A DNA stretch of 9,851 nt from Thermoplasmata archaeon (GTDB lineage Archaea; Thermoplasmatota; Thermoplasmata; GCA-020350865), in assembly GCA_020351895.1 (NCBI GenBank), contig CP070672.1:862128-871978 (forward strand). The letters are read 5' to 3'. The position numbers were made by a program, and so were the translations under genes. The notes below the pieces were generated by a model. The model saw only the letters and a list, made by a program, of their open reading frames with translations, was not told the DNA's origin and made no database searches. Positions 1-6,675 of this stretch are shown here, piece after piece. How positions within the stretch are numbered: the stretch's first letter is position 1; every line of letters starts with the position of its first letter.

Positions 1-599
1 ATATTGTCATCCGGTATTGTATGAGTGTTGAAGTGTTCTAATTGATCGCCCTCAATGTCAAGTCCTCCATCATCAAAGATATTTCCTGTTATGTTATTAT
101 ATGATGATCCATCAGTCCAAATATCATGACCATTATTGGAAAAAATGTTATTTGTTATGTTATTATTTGAAGATTTGATCCAGAAAGCAATTGTGGCATA
201 ACTTATATTGGTATATCTGAGTTCCAGATGGCCTGTGGGGAATACTTCAAAATAACCCCAATCTAAAATGGAAGGTGATGCTTTATTTGATGTTATATTG
301 ATTCTGGTTGCTTGTGTACCTACGCATGATAGATTACCATCTACTGATATGCGGTACCAATCATCGAACTTAACGAGAACGCCTGGATCGATTGTGAGGG
401 TTTCTCCAACCGGGATGTCGATGGTACCAACCACTATATACGGGCTTCCGGCCACGGTCCAGGGACCTCCGTTGCCGTCATATACCGTGCCGCTGACTGT
501 TGTACCAGATACGTTCAGGCTTCCGAACTGATTCATTCCCAAAAGTCCGCTTATTATAAGAATGAAAGTTATTCCCATTGAAACTGGTTTGTTATTCAT
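1..599 (-). CDS. Secreted parallel beta-helix (NosD/PbH1-like) protein, 5' part, cut by left edge
   Basis: The minus strand is open from ATG at 599 to the left edge (199 codons) with no stop, so the C-terminus is missing. The start is supported by a GGGAG SD-like run just upstream. Residues about 7-22 form a hydrophobic signal sequence (MGITFILIISGLLG). A region follows that resembles the N-terminal cap of beta-helix proteins (PYIVVGTIDIPVGETLTIDP, then KFDDWYRISVDGNL). From about residue 145 there are asparagine-ladder turns (NNNITNNIFSNNGHDIW, YNNITGNIFDDGG). The last residues (FNTHTIPDDN) resemble the segment before an NGKP(I/V)YY motif, which is present in the large beta-helix protein at 1524-4682. 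It is probably exported and cell-surface or extracellular. Its ligand is unknown, and the fold family alone does not separate a structural surface protein from a carbohydrate-active one. Confidence 0.85.
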   Translation of the reverse strand, partial: MNNKPVSMGITFILIISGLLGMNQFGSLNVSGTTVSGTVYDGNGGPWTVAGSPYIVVGTIDIPVGETLTIDPGVLVKFDDWYRISVDGNLSCVGTQATRINITSNKASPSILDWGYFEVFPTGHLELRYTNISYATIAFWIKSSNNNITNNIFSNNGHDIWTDGSSYNNITGNIFDDGGLDIEGDQLEHFNTHTIPDDN

Positions 600-793
600 A
601 ACCGCTCCCTCGGTCCAAATATCAAATGGATTTATTGCTTATTTACCTTTCGATTCTGCTAAATCCCATAAAATGAGTACGATAAAGGTTTTCCCATATT
701 TTCACGACCAAGGAAGTAATATCAGTCAACATTTAAAATGTTTTTCTAAACTGGATTAGAGGGGTAGAACCCCTCGTAAGAACATATAAAAAG
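600..793. other. Intergenic region upstream of the left beta-helix gene
   Basis: It carries the promoter region of the minus-strand beta-helix gene and hairpin repeat copy 1. AT-rich TATA-like runs on the minus strand (TAAATAAGCAATAAAT near 635-650 and TTTTAAATG near 731-741) are candidates, but none is clearly best. Short ORFs that can be drawn here are not convincing. Confidence 0.4.
753..790 (+). repeat. Dispersed hairpin repeat, copy 1
   Basis: Stem GAGGGG (759-764), loop TAGAA, stem CCCCTC (770-775), preceded by GGATTA and followed by GTAAGAACATAT. It closely matches copy 5 (8651-8700) in both flanks, but the stem pairs differ in a compensated way. It lies just past the stop of the minus-strand coiled-coil gene, so it could also act as a transcript 3' end; that role is an inference. 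Confidence 0.75.
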
Positions 794-1045
794 TTATTTT
801 TGTTTAATAGACTTAATCTCGTTTTCTAATGTTTGAATTTGATCTACTAGTTTCTTGACATGCTCGTGTACATCATTTTCAATATCATCTTTTTGTGCTT
901 TCATCGCCTTTATGATTTGTTCTTTCAGGATTTTATTCTCTTCCTCGAGATGAACCGCCCATTCTTCGAGGTTTTTCACCTGTACTTCAAGTTTGCCTAT
1001 CCTATCTCTTAAGAGTGAATCCAGCATATCGGCTTGAATTGCCAT
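794..1045 (-). CDS. Small coiled-coil protein (83 aa), function unknown
   Basis: The start is taken as ATG at 1045, because GAGGGGTGAT lies 4 nt upstream of it. A GTG four nucleotides inside that SD run (1054) would only add three residues. Almost the entire protein from about residue 15 is heptad-like and highly charged (LRDRIGKLEVQVKNLEEW, LEEENKILKEQIIKAMKAQ, LVDQIQTLENEIKSIKQK), which predicts a long coiled coil, probably an oligomer. There is no signal peptide and no cysteine. The family is not recognised. It stands between two beta-helix genes on the minus strand, bounded by hairpin repeats on both sides (753-790 and 1091-1128), so it is likely a monocistronic unit. It could be a small adaptor or DNA-associated protein, but nothing in the sequence decides this. 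Confidence 0.7.
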   Translation of the reverse strand: MAIQADMLDSLLRDRIGKLEVQVKNLEEWAVHLEEENKILKEQIIKAMKAQKDDIENDVHEHVKKLVDQIQTLENEIKSIKQK

Positions 1046-1090
1046 AGCTATCACCCCTCAGAGTAATACAGATTTGGATTTATAAATTTT

Positions 1091-1128
1091 TACGGGATTA
1101 AAAGGGCGGAGCTCTTTGTGAATAATTA
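1091..1128 (+). repeat. Dispersed hairpin repeat, copy 2
   Basis: TACGGGATTA is followed by the stem AAAGGGC (1101-1107), loop GGA, stem GCTCTTT (1111-1117) and GTGAA. One G-T (wobble) pair replaces the G-C pair of copy 6. It lies upstream of the coiled-coil gene and downstream of the putative small ORF at 1142-1328. Confidence 0.75.
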
Positions 1129-1141
1129 ATATAAGGATTTT

Positions 1142-1328
1142 TTATATTGTATTGTTTTGAGTCAGATATTTTAAGAAGTTAATTGTATTAACAATTTTTT
1201 CTTCGATTGACCAATCATCAACATTTCTTGTGGATACATATCCAATATTTGTTAGCCCACTAATTAAAAACATGCACACTAGGATTACTACATGGTTTTT
1301 CTTCTGAATGTTAATTGTCCCCCCCCAT
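1142..1328 (-). pseudogene. Possible small secreted protein, 5' end out of frame at a G8 tract
   Basis: On the minus strand an open frame ends at TAA 1144-1142. It encodes a basic stretch, a hydrophobic core (HVVILVCMFLISGLTNIG) and a short polar tail (DDWSIEEKIVNTINFLKYL), which reads like a signal peptide plus a small mature part. The natural ATG at 1328 runs into eight consecutive G (C8 on the plus strand, 1319-1326), which shifts the frame into an early stop; seven G would give a continuous 61-residue protein. As it stands, translation could only begin inside, at GTG 1279 or ATG 1273 (43 aa). There is no SD before any of these. It may be a decayed gene, a length-switching tract, an assembly error, or chance. 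No homologue is recognised. Confidence 0.3.
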
Positions 1329-1477
1329 TTACAGAAAGTAAGGTGTCCATGATAAGGTATTCTTTAATATATATCGTTTGTTTTATAAGGAATACTGGAT
1401 TTAACTGGGAAACGGTAAATTTGAGCTTTTCTAACATTTCGAACCCAAATAAGTAAATTGAGAATCAAACGCCATTT

Positions 1478-1485
1478 TTTAAATA
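1478..1485 (+). promoter_or_regulatory. TATA box of the large beta-helix gene
   Basis: TTTAAATA within an AT-rich run, about 25-30 nt ahead of position 1508. A transcript starting there would have a very short leader that still contains the GGTGAT at 1514-1519. This is inferred from archaeal promoter spacing only. Confidence 0.45.
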
Positions 1486-1523
1486 CAAGAAAATTCTATG
1501 ATAATCGCTAGTTGGTGATTCCC

Positions 1524-4500
1524 TTGAACAGAACTGCGAGATATGAAAAAGGACCGTCAGATGAAAAGAGAAAAGGTAGATTGAGCACCTTGTTTTTGGT
1601 ATTCATGATGCTATTTAGCCTCATAATCGTGACTGATATCACATTGGATATCGTTACATTCTCATCGAGTGGCACCACATTTTACGTGAATATTACTGGT
1701 TCAGGGGGTGCCTATACGAAGATTCAGGATGCCATAAATATGAGCAATGACGGGGACACGGTATTTGTTTATTCTGGTACTTACTACGAGAATGTGAGAG
1801 TAAATAGAACCATCAATTTGACTGGAGAGGACAGAGATACTACCATAATTGATGGCGGGGGAAGCGGGGATGTGGTGTGGGTCACATCTCATTGGGTGAA
1901 CCTCACGGGATTCACAATCAAAAACAGCGGATCTGCCTGGGAAGATGCAGGTTTAAGGATATGGTCAGATAACAACACCATTTATAACAACAACGTCTCC
2001 AACAACTTTGCAGGAATATATGTCTCTGGCGATGATGGGAACCTCATTTCTAGTAATATCATCTATTGGAATTCACTCTGCGGGCTGGATCTTGATTATT
2101 CTCATGGTACCAATTTTACGAACAACGCCATGCTGTTAAGCGGGATCATAATCGACGGGATGACCGATGTGGGTTTCTGGAATTCCCACGAAATCGATGC
2201 CTCGAACACCTTGAACGGCAAACCAATATACTATTTGAAGGACCAGACCTCAGGTGTGGTTCCTCCGGGAGCGGGGCAGGTGATTCTTGCCAACTGCTTC
2301 GGAGTTACAATCGAGAACCAAGAGCTCAATAACGGTTCCACGGGAATTTCCCTGGGATTCTCCCATAATAATCACATAATAGATAACAACATATCATACA
2401 ACATCAGGGATGGAATCTATATGTACTCTTCATTCTATAACAATATCACAGGAAATACCATCCAGGACCTCCACAATGGGGTATTTCTGAGTTATTCGGA
2501 CGGAAATAATCTTACTGGTAACGACATCCTTTCATGTAGGTATAAGGGAATCTATCTGCGTCAATCAAATGAGAATAACTTTTATAACAACAACATTTCG
2601 AATAATAGATATGATGTCAATACAGAGGGTACCCTTCTATGGTATTCTGATTCGAACAACTTCACCGCAAACAATTTCTCGAACAATCGAGTTGGAATCT
2701 ATATTGATTCTGATTGCAGATCAAATAGGATCGCTGAAAATACCTTTTCATCAAACGGTTATTTTGCAGTTTATGTATTTGGATCTGATACAATTAACAA
2801 TGTTATCTTCAACAACACCATTTCCAACAATTATGGGGGAATCAAGCTAAGATATCCGGATTCAAACGATATCTCATACAACATCATCTTAAGCAATTAT
2901 AACGGCATATTGATGGAAGAATCCAGTAATTACAATATAATACATCATAACTATATTATAGGTAATTCGAAGCAGGTTTTTTTGGATACCGCAACGTGCA
3001 CGGGAAATGTATGGGATGATGGCAACGGGGAGGGTAATTACTGGAGCGACTACAGTGGAGTGGATGACGGAAGCGGAGGACGAATATGGGGGGACGGCGT
3101 GGGCGATACAGAGATTCCGCATCCAATCACCGATCAGGGAGACGGGTATTTCCAGCTGGATAATTATCCACTTGTGGATCCGGATCCCAAAGCACTGCTT
3201 CCCAGAGCAGGCCATCTCGGGGTGGAAGGGCATCTTGAAATGACACCGGGAATCCAGCATATAGTCCCCAGCCAACCCGTATTCAATTTCACATACAGGG
3301 ATTTCAATTCCGACGACCTAAGTGCATATAATGTCAGTGTATTGAACACAACTGGCGAAACCCTCCTGTGGTGGTACAACACCACAGATTCCATTTTCTC
3401 GGGGTCAAATGTGTCCGTAACCTACAATACATTACCGTATCCCACGGACGGTCCTTTCTTGGAGGATGGTAAAACCTACAAACTTTGGGTCAACGTTGCC
3501 AATGTAAGCGGATTGTGGGGTGTTGGATTTGAGGTGGATTTTCATATGAACGAGGTTCTATCACCCAATCTGGGATCGCCTGCCGATAACAGTAGAATAG
3601 AAGCATCTGAGACTCAGATAGTATCCTGGTCTTCACCAGGTGTGGATTTTGAGGGTGATTCTCCAGTGTTCTATAATTGGGAGGTGGCAACTGATTCCGG
3701 TTTCACTGACATCATAGAATCTGGCTCTGGGTCTCAAACCACCTCCGGTCAATTCGACACCAGGCCGTCAGGATCCTATTACTGGCGCATGAGTTTGAAC
3801 GACGGATGGGAGACAGGTTTCTTTGGAAACCAGCCAGAAGGATTCTGGAACTTCACAACCTTTACTCCTCCTCCGAACAATCCTCCTGTCATCACCAACG
3901 GTGCCGAAGTACCTACCAAGGCCTATGTGGGAATCGAATTTACCTTCACGTTCTTAGCATTCGATGCAGATTCGGATCCCCTTTCATGGAGCAAGAGCTC
4001 GGGAGCCGGTTGGCTTGGCATAGGTGTGACGATAGGCACGGTTTCTGGCACCCCCTCTTCAGGGGATCTCGGATTCAACGATTTCACGATACAGGTGGGT
4101 GACGGAAGGGGTGGAACAGATAACTACACGTTCACAATAGAGGTGGAGCCCACCCCGACCTCCAACAATCCACCTGTCATCACGAACAAGGATTTTGTTC
4201 CTAGGGCAATCGGTGTGAATTACTCATTTTCTTTTGCATTCACAGCATCTGACCCAGATTCTGATCCATTATTGTGGAGTAAGATCTCAGGAGCCAACTG
4301 GCTGCTTATTGGAGCAACCAATGGTACAATATATGGAACACCATCATTGGCTGATCTGGGTTCTAGTGAATTCTCGATTCAGGTGAGTGATGGAAAGGGC
4401 GGAACAGACAACCATACCTTCACGATCACCGTCGATGTGGTGGAAGACGGAGATGGTGATGATAAAGAAGATGACAACTTTGTATTACTATGGGTGTTTA

Positions 4501-4682
4501 TTATCATAATTATCTTAATCATTGTTTTGCTATTGTTCATGTTAACACGAAGGAGGAAAAAAGGGGAGGTAACTAAACCACCATCAGCAGGGCAAGTACA
4601 AGATATACCTGAGAATGAATTGCTGCCGGGGGTTAACGAGCTTGAGGAGGAAGGGAGCCATAATAGTGATGGGGCAATATAG
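1524..4682 (+). CDS. Large membrane-anchored surface protein: parallel beta-helix plus Ig-like domains
   Basis: The start is taken as TTG at 1524, because GGTGAT (1514-1519) lies 4 nt ahead, the same spacing as for the coiled-coil gene; TTG 1512 or GTG 1515 would add four or three residues. Layout of the 1052 residues: basic N-terminus and a signal or anchor helix (about 20-45); right-handed beta-helix (about 50-545) of PbH1/NosD type with repeated turns such as NNTIYNNNVSNN and YNNITGNTI, closing with GNYWSDYSGVDDG; two Ig/fibronectin-like segments (about 570-780); two similar Ig domains of He_PIG/cadherin-like type (about 784-875 and 880-972), each starting NNPPVIT and carrying DSDPL and GTDN; an acidic linker; a transmembrane helix (about 986-1008) followed by RRRKK; and a short acidic cytoplasmic tail. 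There are many N-x-S/T sequons. It is likely displayed outside the cell, as an S-layer-associated, adhesion or carbohydrate-binding protein. The fold is clear, the ligand unknown. Confidence 0.93.
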   Translation: MNRTARYEKGPSDEKRKGRLSTLFLVFMMLFSLIIVTDITLDIVTFSSSGTTFYVNITGSGGAYTKIQDAINMSNDGDTVFVYSGTYYENVRVNRTINLTGEDRDTTIIDGGGSGDVVWVTSHWVNLTGFTIKNSGSAWEDAGLRIWSDNNTIYNNNVSNNFAGIYVSGDDGNLISSNIIYWNSLCGLDLDYSHGTNFTNNAMLLSGIIIDGMTDVGFWNSHEIDASNTLNGKPIYYLKDQTSGVVPPGAGQVILANCFGVTIENQELNNGSTGISLGFSHNNHIIDNNISYNIRDGIYMYSSFYNNITGNTIQDLHNGVFLSYSDGNNLTGNDILSCRYKGIYLRQSNENNFYNNNISNNRYDVNTEGTLLWYSDSNNFTANNFSNNRVGIYIDSDCRSNRIAENTFSSNGYFAVYVFGSDTINNVIFNNTISNNYGGIKLRYPDSNDISYNIILSNYNGILMEESSNYNIIHHNYIIGNSKQVFLDTATCTGNVWDDGNGEGNYWSDYSGVDDGSGGRIWGDGVGDTEIPHPITDQGDGYFQLDNYPLVDPDPKALLPRAGHLGVEGHLEMTPGIQHIVPSQPVFNFTYRDFNSDDLSAYNVSVLNTTGETLLWWYNTTDSIFSGSNVSVTYNTLPYPTDGPFLEDGKTYKLWVNVANVSGLWGVGFEVDFHMNEVLSPNLGSPADNSRIEASETQIVSWSSPGVDFEGDSPVFYNWEVATDSGFTDIIESGSGSQTTSGQFDTRPSGSYYWRMSLNDGWETGFFGNQPEGFWNFTTFTPPPNNPPVITNGAEVPTKAYVGIEFTFTFLAFDADSDPLSWSKSSGAGWLGIGVTIGTVSGTPSSGDLGFNDFTIQVGDGRGGTDNYTFTIEVEPTPTSNNPPVITNKDFVPRAIGVNYSFSFAFTASDPDSDPLLWSKISGANWLLIGATNGTIYGTPSLADLGSSEFSIQVSDGKGGTDNHTFTITVDVVEDGDGDDKEDDNFVLLWVFIIIIILIIVLLLFMLTRRRKKGEVTKPPSAGQVQDIPENELLPGVNELEEEGSHNSDGAI

Positions 4683-4721
4683 ATAAATCCATAAAATATT
4701 AAATATAATCTTATTAAATAA

Positions 4722-4732
4722 CCCCTATGGGG
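4722..4732. terminator. CCCC-TAT-GGGG hairpin after the surface-protein gene
   Basis: A perfect 4-bp GC stem with a 3-nt loop, 40 nt after the stop codon and within AT-rich DNA (T-rich runs lie between 4690 and 4720). It is a plausible transcript end for the plus-strand gene, but archaeal termination depends mostly on T-tracts, so the assignment is weak. Confidence 0.3.
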
Positions 4733-4753
4733 AATATTATGGAGGAAAAGAAA

Positions 4754-4807
4754 ATGAATACTATAAAAAGATATTCTGGCATGAATTTATTTCAGTTTAA
4801 CGCCTAA
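4754..4807 (+). CDS. Micro-ORF (17 codons) with strong SD, running into the repeat
   Basis: GGAGG (4741-4745) lies 8 nt before ATG 4754, a good initiation signal. The reading frame (MNTIKRYSGMNLFQFNA) stops exactly where the repeat sequence TTTAACGCC begins. It may be the start of a gene cut off by the repeat, or a chance SD. No family is recognised. Confidence 0.2.
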   Translation: MNTIKRYSGMNLFQFNA

Positions 4808-5030
4808 GTTTTATATGCCATCTGCGGGAGCTAACTCCCGTATTTTGTATGGAGCCAGTGGGTGGAACTAACGGTTTTTCTCGGGGATTTTTACGATCTG
4901 TGGGAGGTGGGCTCGGTTTTTGGGGTTTTGTGGGAGTTAGCGCTCGTATTTGGTATAGAGCCAGTGGGTGGGACTGAGTCCCTAGCCGGTGGATTTTTAC
5001 AGGATTTAGGAGGTGGGTTCGGTTTTAAAC
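4798..5030 (+). repeat. GC-rich repeat cluster A (two tandem units of about 110 bp)
   Basis: Unit 1 begins near 4823 and unit 2 near 4930. Both carry GGGAG(C/T)TA, CTCGTATTT or CCCGTATTTT, then GAGCCAGTGGGTGG, a T-rich run, GGATTTTTAC, and GGAGGTGGG(C/T)TCGGTTTT. Unit 1 contains a perfect CGGGAG-CTAA-CTCCCG hairpin (4825-4840). The same unit recurs at 8552-8660. No reading frame stays open through both units without stops, so it looks non-coding. Confidence 0.8.
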
Positions 5031-5073
5031 GGGATTAGAAAGGCAGGAGATCTTTGTGAAATGAAAAATAGAT
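5029..5073 (+). repeat. Dispersed hairpin repeat, copy 3 (decayed stem)
   Basis: ACGGGATTAGAAAGG is followed by TCTTTGTGAAATGAAAAAT. The flanks match copies 2, 4 and 6, but the stem keeps only AAAG (5039-5042) against CTTT (5052-5055). It directly follows repeat cluster A and precedes the 3' end of the ATPase gene on the other strand. Confidence 0.65.
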
Positions 5074-5099
5074 AGTTTGCTTCAAACCTAGTGATCTCT

Positions 5100-6215
5100 T
5101 CAACGATTTGTCCTTTTAATTACCCATTCTCTGAAGAATATATCGATTATTTGACCATCATCATCGAGAATCCCCTTGTTTTTGAGCATCTTCAATGATT
5201 TTTCGACATGTGACTGGGATTTTAGTTTATATTTCTCTATGAAATCCGGGGAGTAGTTATATCCACCTTCATTTGCAATCCCTACGAGCAGAGCCCTTTG
5301 ATTTCTGCTTCTAAGTTCATCCCAAATATGTTCAAAGGCAATCGATTGCTGATCAGTGATATTCTGAATAGCTGCATCAATAACAGGTATAATTTTTGGG
5401 GATTTTGTTATGAACCAAATCTCATGGCATAGGTATTGAGTGAAATATGGATGACCTTGGGTAAAACTGAGTATCTTATCGATTACCTCATTTGAAATTT
5501 CCCCACCTGTTGTCTTGAATTTGCCTTTGATAAAAGGAGTGAACTCACCTTTTTGAATTGGACCTAGGGATAACGGCCGGGCAAATTTGAAAAATGCACG
5601 TGATTTTTCTTCGAACATCTGGCGAAGTAAGTGTTCCTTACTTCCAGCAAAAACATAGGAGACTTTTTTATGATGTTGAAATCTTGACCTCATAAGTTTT
5701 TCCATATTTAGACCGTTCAGCATTGCGATTTCTTGAAATTCATCGAATATCATCACGATCTGTTTTTTCTTTTCCTTTGCCACCTTTTCTGCAAAGTCGA
5801 AAATTTCAACCAGTTCCTCTTCATCATAGGTTTTCTTTGCCGAAAGGTCCAATGTGATCTTACCATCCGTTGATATAATTACTTTTGGTTTCAGGTTGAT
5901 GAAGAAATCCCTTATAGCATTCTTTATCTTATCTAAACTGGTATATGATGCATTGATAACATTGTTCACCATCTGTATGGCAAGGTCCTCTTTTGTGGTC
6001 ATTCCGTACAGATCTATATAGACAGGTATCATCTTCTTGGCCTTCCGAGTGATAAACTCGATCAGAAGCGACGTTTTGCCAAGGCGTCTTTGCGAATACA
6101 AAATAATGCTCTTTCCGCTGGATACCTCCCTGTAAAGGATGTCAATTTCTTCCTTTCTATCAACGAAATCTTCCCCAGTAACAACGACGCCGTATTTGAA
6201 TGGATTGTTTACCAT
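5100..6215 (-). CDS. Archaeal AAA+ ATPase (ATPase_2, PF01637-like) with C-terminal winged helix
   Basis: The start is placed at ATG 6215 (MVNNPFKYG, 371 aa). A TATA box lies 31 nt upstream with no SD, fitting a leaderless mRNA, and the longer in-frame extension to 6323 overlaps the remnant of another gene. Residues 41-49 (SQRRLGKTS) are the Walker A, 153-160 (IVMIFDEF) the Walker B, FAGSKEH (189-195) a sensor-like strand, and FTQGHPYF is the family's conserved helix. Residues about 310-371 look like a winged helix. Proteins of this family are abundant in archaea as stand-alone STAND/MoxR-like ATPases of mostly unknown role. Nothing here reveals a partner; the neighbouring HepT gene is separated by about 460 bp of repeats. 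The promoter carries palindromic boxes, so the protein or a linked regulator may control it. Confidence 0.92.
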   Translation of the reverse strand: MVNNPFKYGVVVTGEDFVDRKEEIDILYREVSSGKSIILYSQRRLGKTSLLIEFITRKAKKMIPVYIDLYGMTTKEDLAIQMVNNVINASYTSLDKIKNAIRDFFINLKPKVIISTDGKITLDLSAKKTYDEEELVEIFDFAEKVAKEKKKQIVMIFDEFQEIAMLNGLNMEKLMRSRFQHHKKVSYVFAGSKEHLLRQMFEEKSRAFFKFARPLSLGPIQKGEFTPFIKGKFKTTGGEISNEVIDKILSFTQGHPYFTQYLCHEIWFITKSPKIIPVIDAAIQNITDQQSIAFEHIWDELRSRNQRALLVGIANEGGYNYSPDFIEKYKLKSQSHVEKSLKMLKNKGILDDDGQIIDIFFREWVIKRTNR

Positions 6216-6228
6216 GATTATACTTATA

Positions 6229-6273
6229 GGTATACAGTTATTTATACCTTTTGGTATTATACCATTTGGTATA
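6229..6273 (-). promoter_or_regulatory. ATPase promoter: TATA box plus palindromic TATACC/GGTATA boxes
   Basis: On the minus strand TATAAATAA (6246-6238) sits 31 nt before the ATG, preceded by AAAAGG as a BRE-like element. Around it are a 6-bp-arm palindrome TATACC-ATTT-GGTATA (6258-6273), a 5-bp-arm palindrome ATACC-TTTT-GGTAT (6244-6257) overlapping the TATA box, and a further GGTATA (6229-6234). The overlap with the TATA box suggests repressor binding; that is an inference. Confidence 0.55.
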
Positions 6274-6282
6274 ATGAAAATA

Positions 6283-6357
6283 TTACAAATTGGGCGCAAA
6301 TTGAAAATACGCATTCTCGTCAAAATAAGCGTATGTGATTTTCTTAGTAGGGGTTCG
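6283..6357 (-). pseudogene. 3' remnant of a second zinc-ribbon/PD-(D/E)XK nuclease gene
   Basis: The minus strand encodes RT....ITYAYFDENAYFQFAPNL and then TAA (6285-6283). The end of the intact nuclease (7439-8407) reads RT....ITCAYFDQNGYFQFKPII then a stop. About 14 of 24 residues are identical, and the stop sits at the same place. Upstream of about 6357 the similarity ends and a TAA is met in the same frame, in GC-rich repeat sequence (cluster B). It is therefore a truncated, non-functional tail of a homologous copy. The ATPase promoter starts immediately after its stop codon. Confidence 0.75.
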
Positions 6358-6373
6358 GTATCCGGTTCCCGGG

Positions 6374-6598
6374 TGTTAACTCACGGATTCCGGCCCCACA
6401 GTGCACATTAGTTGGGTTTATAATTAGATGCGTGCACGTGCATTTAAATTACCTGAATATGTTGGTGTTTTCACTCGGTAATTTAAACACGGATCACCTC
6501 ACGCATTCCGGAAGGATTTTGAGGGGCAACTCACGGATTCCGGTTCCGGTTTGCGGGAGTTGACGCACGGATTCCGTATGGCCTTCCACTATCGGATC
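6374..6598 (+). repeat. GC-rich repeat cluster B (diverged short units)
   Basis: Units: GTGTTAACTCACGGATTCCGG (from 6374), GCAACTCACGGATTCCGG (from 6526) and GCGGGAGTTGACGCACGG (from 6553). A related CCTCACGCATTCCGG is at 6497. They are diverged relatives of the GCGGGAGTTAACGCTC units at 4825 and 8466. Confidence 0.65.
6437..6487. repeat. Inverted repeat with 11-bp perfect arms
   Basis: TTTAAATTACC (6443-6453) is matched by GGTAATTTAAA (6477-6487). The pairing can be extended by CGTG (6437-6440) with CACG (6488-6491), leaving a 2-nt bulge. The 23-nt centre is AT-rich. It could be a structured RNA, an operator or a small insertion end; the sequence does not decide. Confidence 0.6.
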
Positions 6599-6608
6599 TT
6601 GGTTTTTT

Positions 6609-6660
6609 ACGGGTATAAAAAGGTAGGGCCCTTTATGAAATGAAAAATCCTAGGATTTTT
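6609..6660 (+). repeat. Dispersed hairpin repeat, copy 4, ending in an 18-bp palindrome
   Basis: TACGGGTATAAAAAGGTAGGGCCCTTTATGAA is followed by the perfect palindrome AAAAATCCTAGGATTTTT (6643-6660). The palindrome's core AATCCTAGGATT recurs after copy 6 at 8757-8768. The copy lies just past the 3' end of the HepT gene (minus strand), so it could form the 3' end of the TA transcript. Confidence 0.75.
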
Positions 6661-6675
6661 AGATATTATTTCAGT

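Larger units (their letters stand above)
1046..1523. other. Gene-poor stretch with hairpin repeat, possible broken small gene and promoters
   Basis: It contains hairpin repeat copy 2, a possible minus-strand small secreted ORF interrupted by an eight-base G tract (see its own entry), a TATA-like run TTTAATATATATC near 1362-1374, and the TATA box of the large beta-helix gene. Nothing else convincing was seen. Confidence 0.5.
4683..5099. other. Gene-poor stretch dominated by GC-rich repeats
   Basis: It contains a short hairpin after the surface-protein gene, a micro-ORF with a strong SD, two tandem copies of a roughly 110-bp repeat, and hairpin repeat copy 3. The only candidate gene here is that 17-codon ORF (4754-4807), whose reading is weak. 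Confidence 0.5.
6344..6675. other. Gene-poor stretch with repeat cluster B, an inverted repeat and hairpin copy 4
   Basis: Between the nuclease remnant and the HepT gene lie degenerate GTTAACTCACGGATTCCGG-type repeats, a strong inverted repeat at 6437-6490 and hairpin repeat copy 4. No convincing gene is visible on either strand. Confidence 0.6.

Noticed and set aside
268..531. 87-codon plus-strand ORF near the left end
   Set aside because: The opposite strand carries a continuous 199-codon beta-helix frame with signal peptide and SD, so this one is a shadow.
2889..3394. Minus-strand ORFs of 76-128 codons opposite the surface-protein gene
   Set aside because: They are antisense shadows of a clearly coding plus-strand frame with recognisable domains, and show no motifs of their own.
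6216..6323. Longer N-terminus for the ATPase (start at 6323)
   Set aside because: The extra 36 residues do not resemble the family, they run through the promoter palindromes and the nuclease remnant in another frame, and the start at 6215 has a TATA box at leaderless distance.
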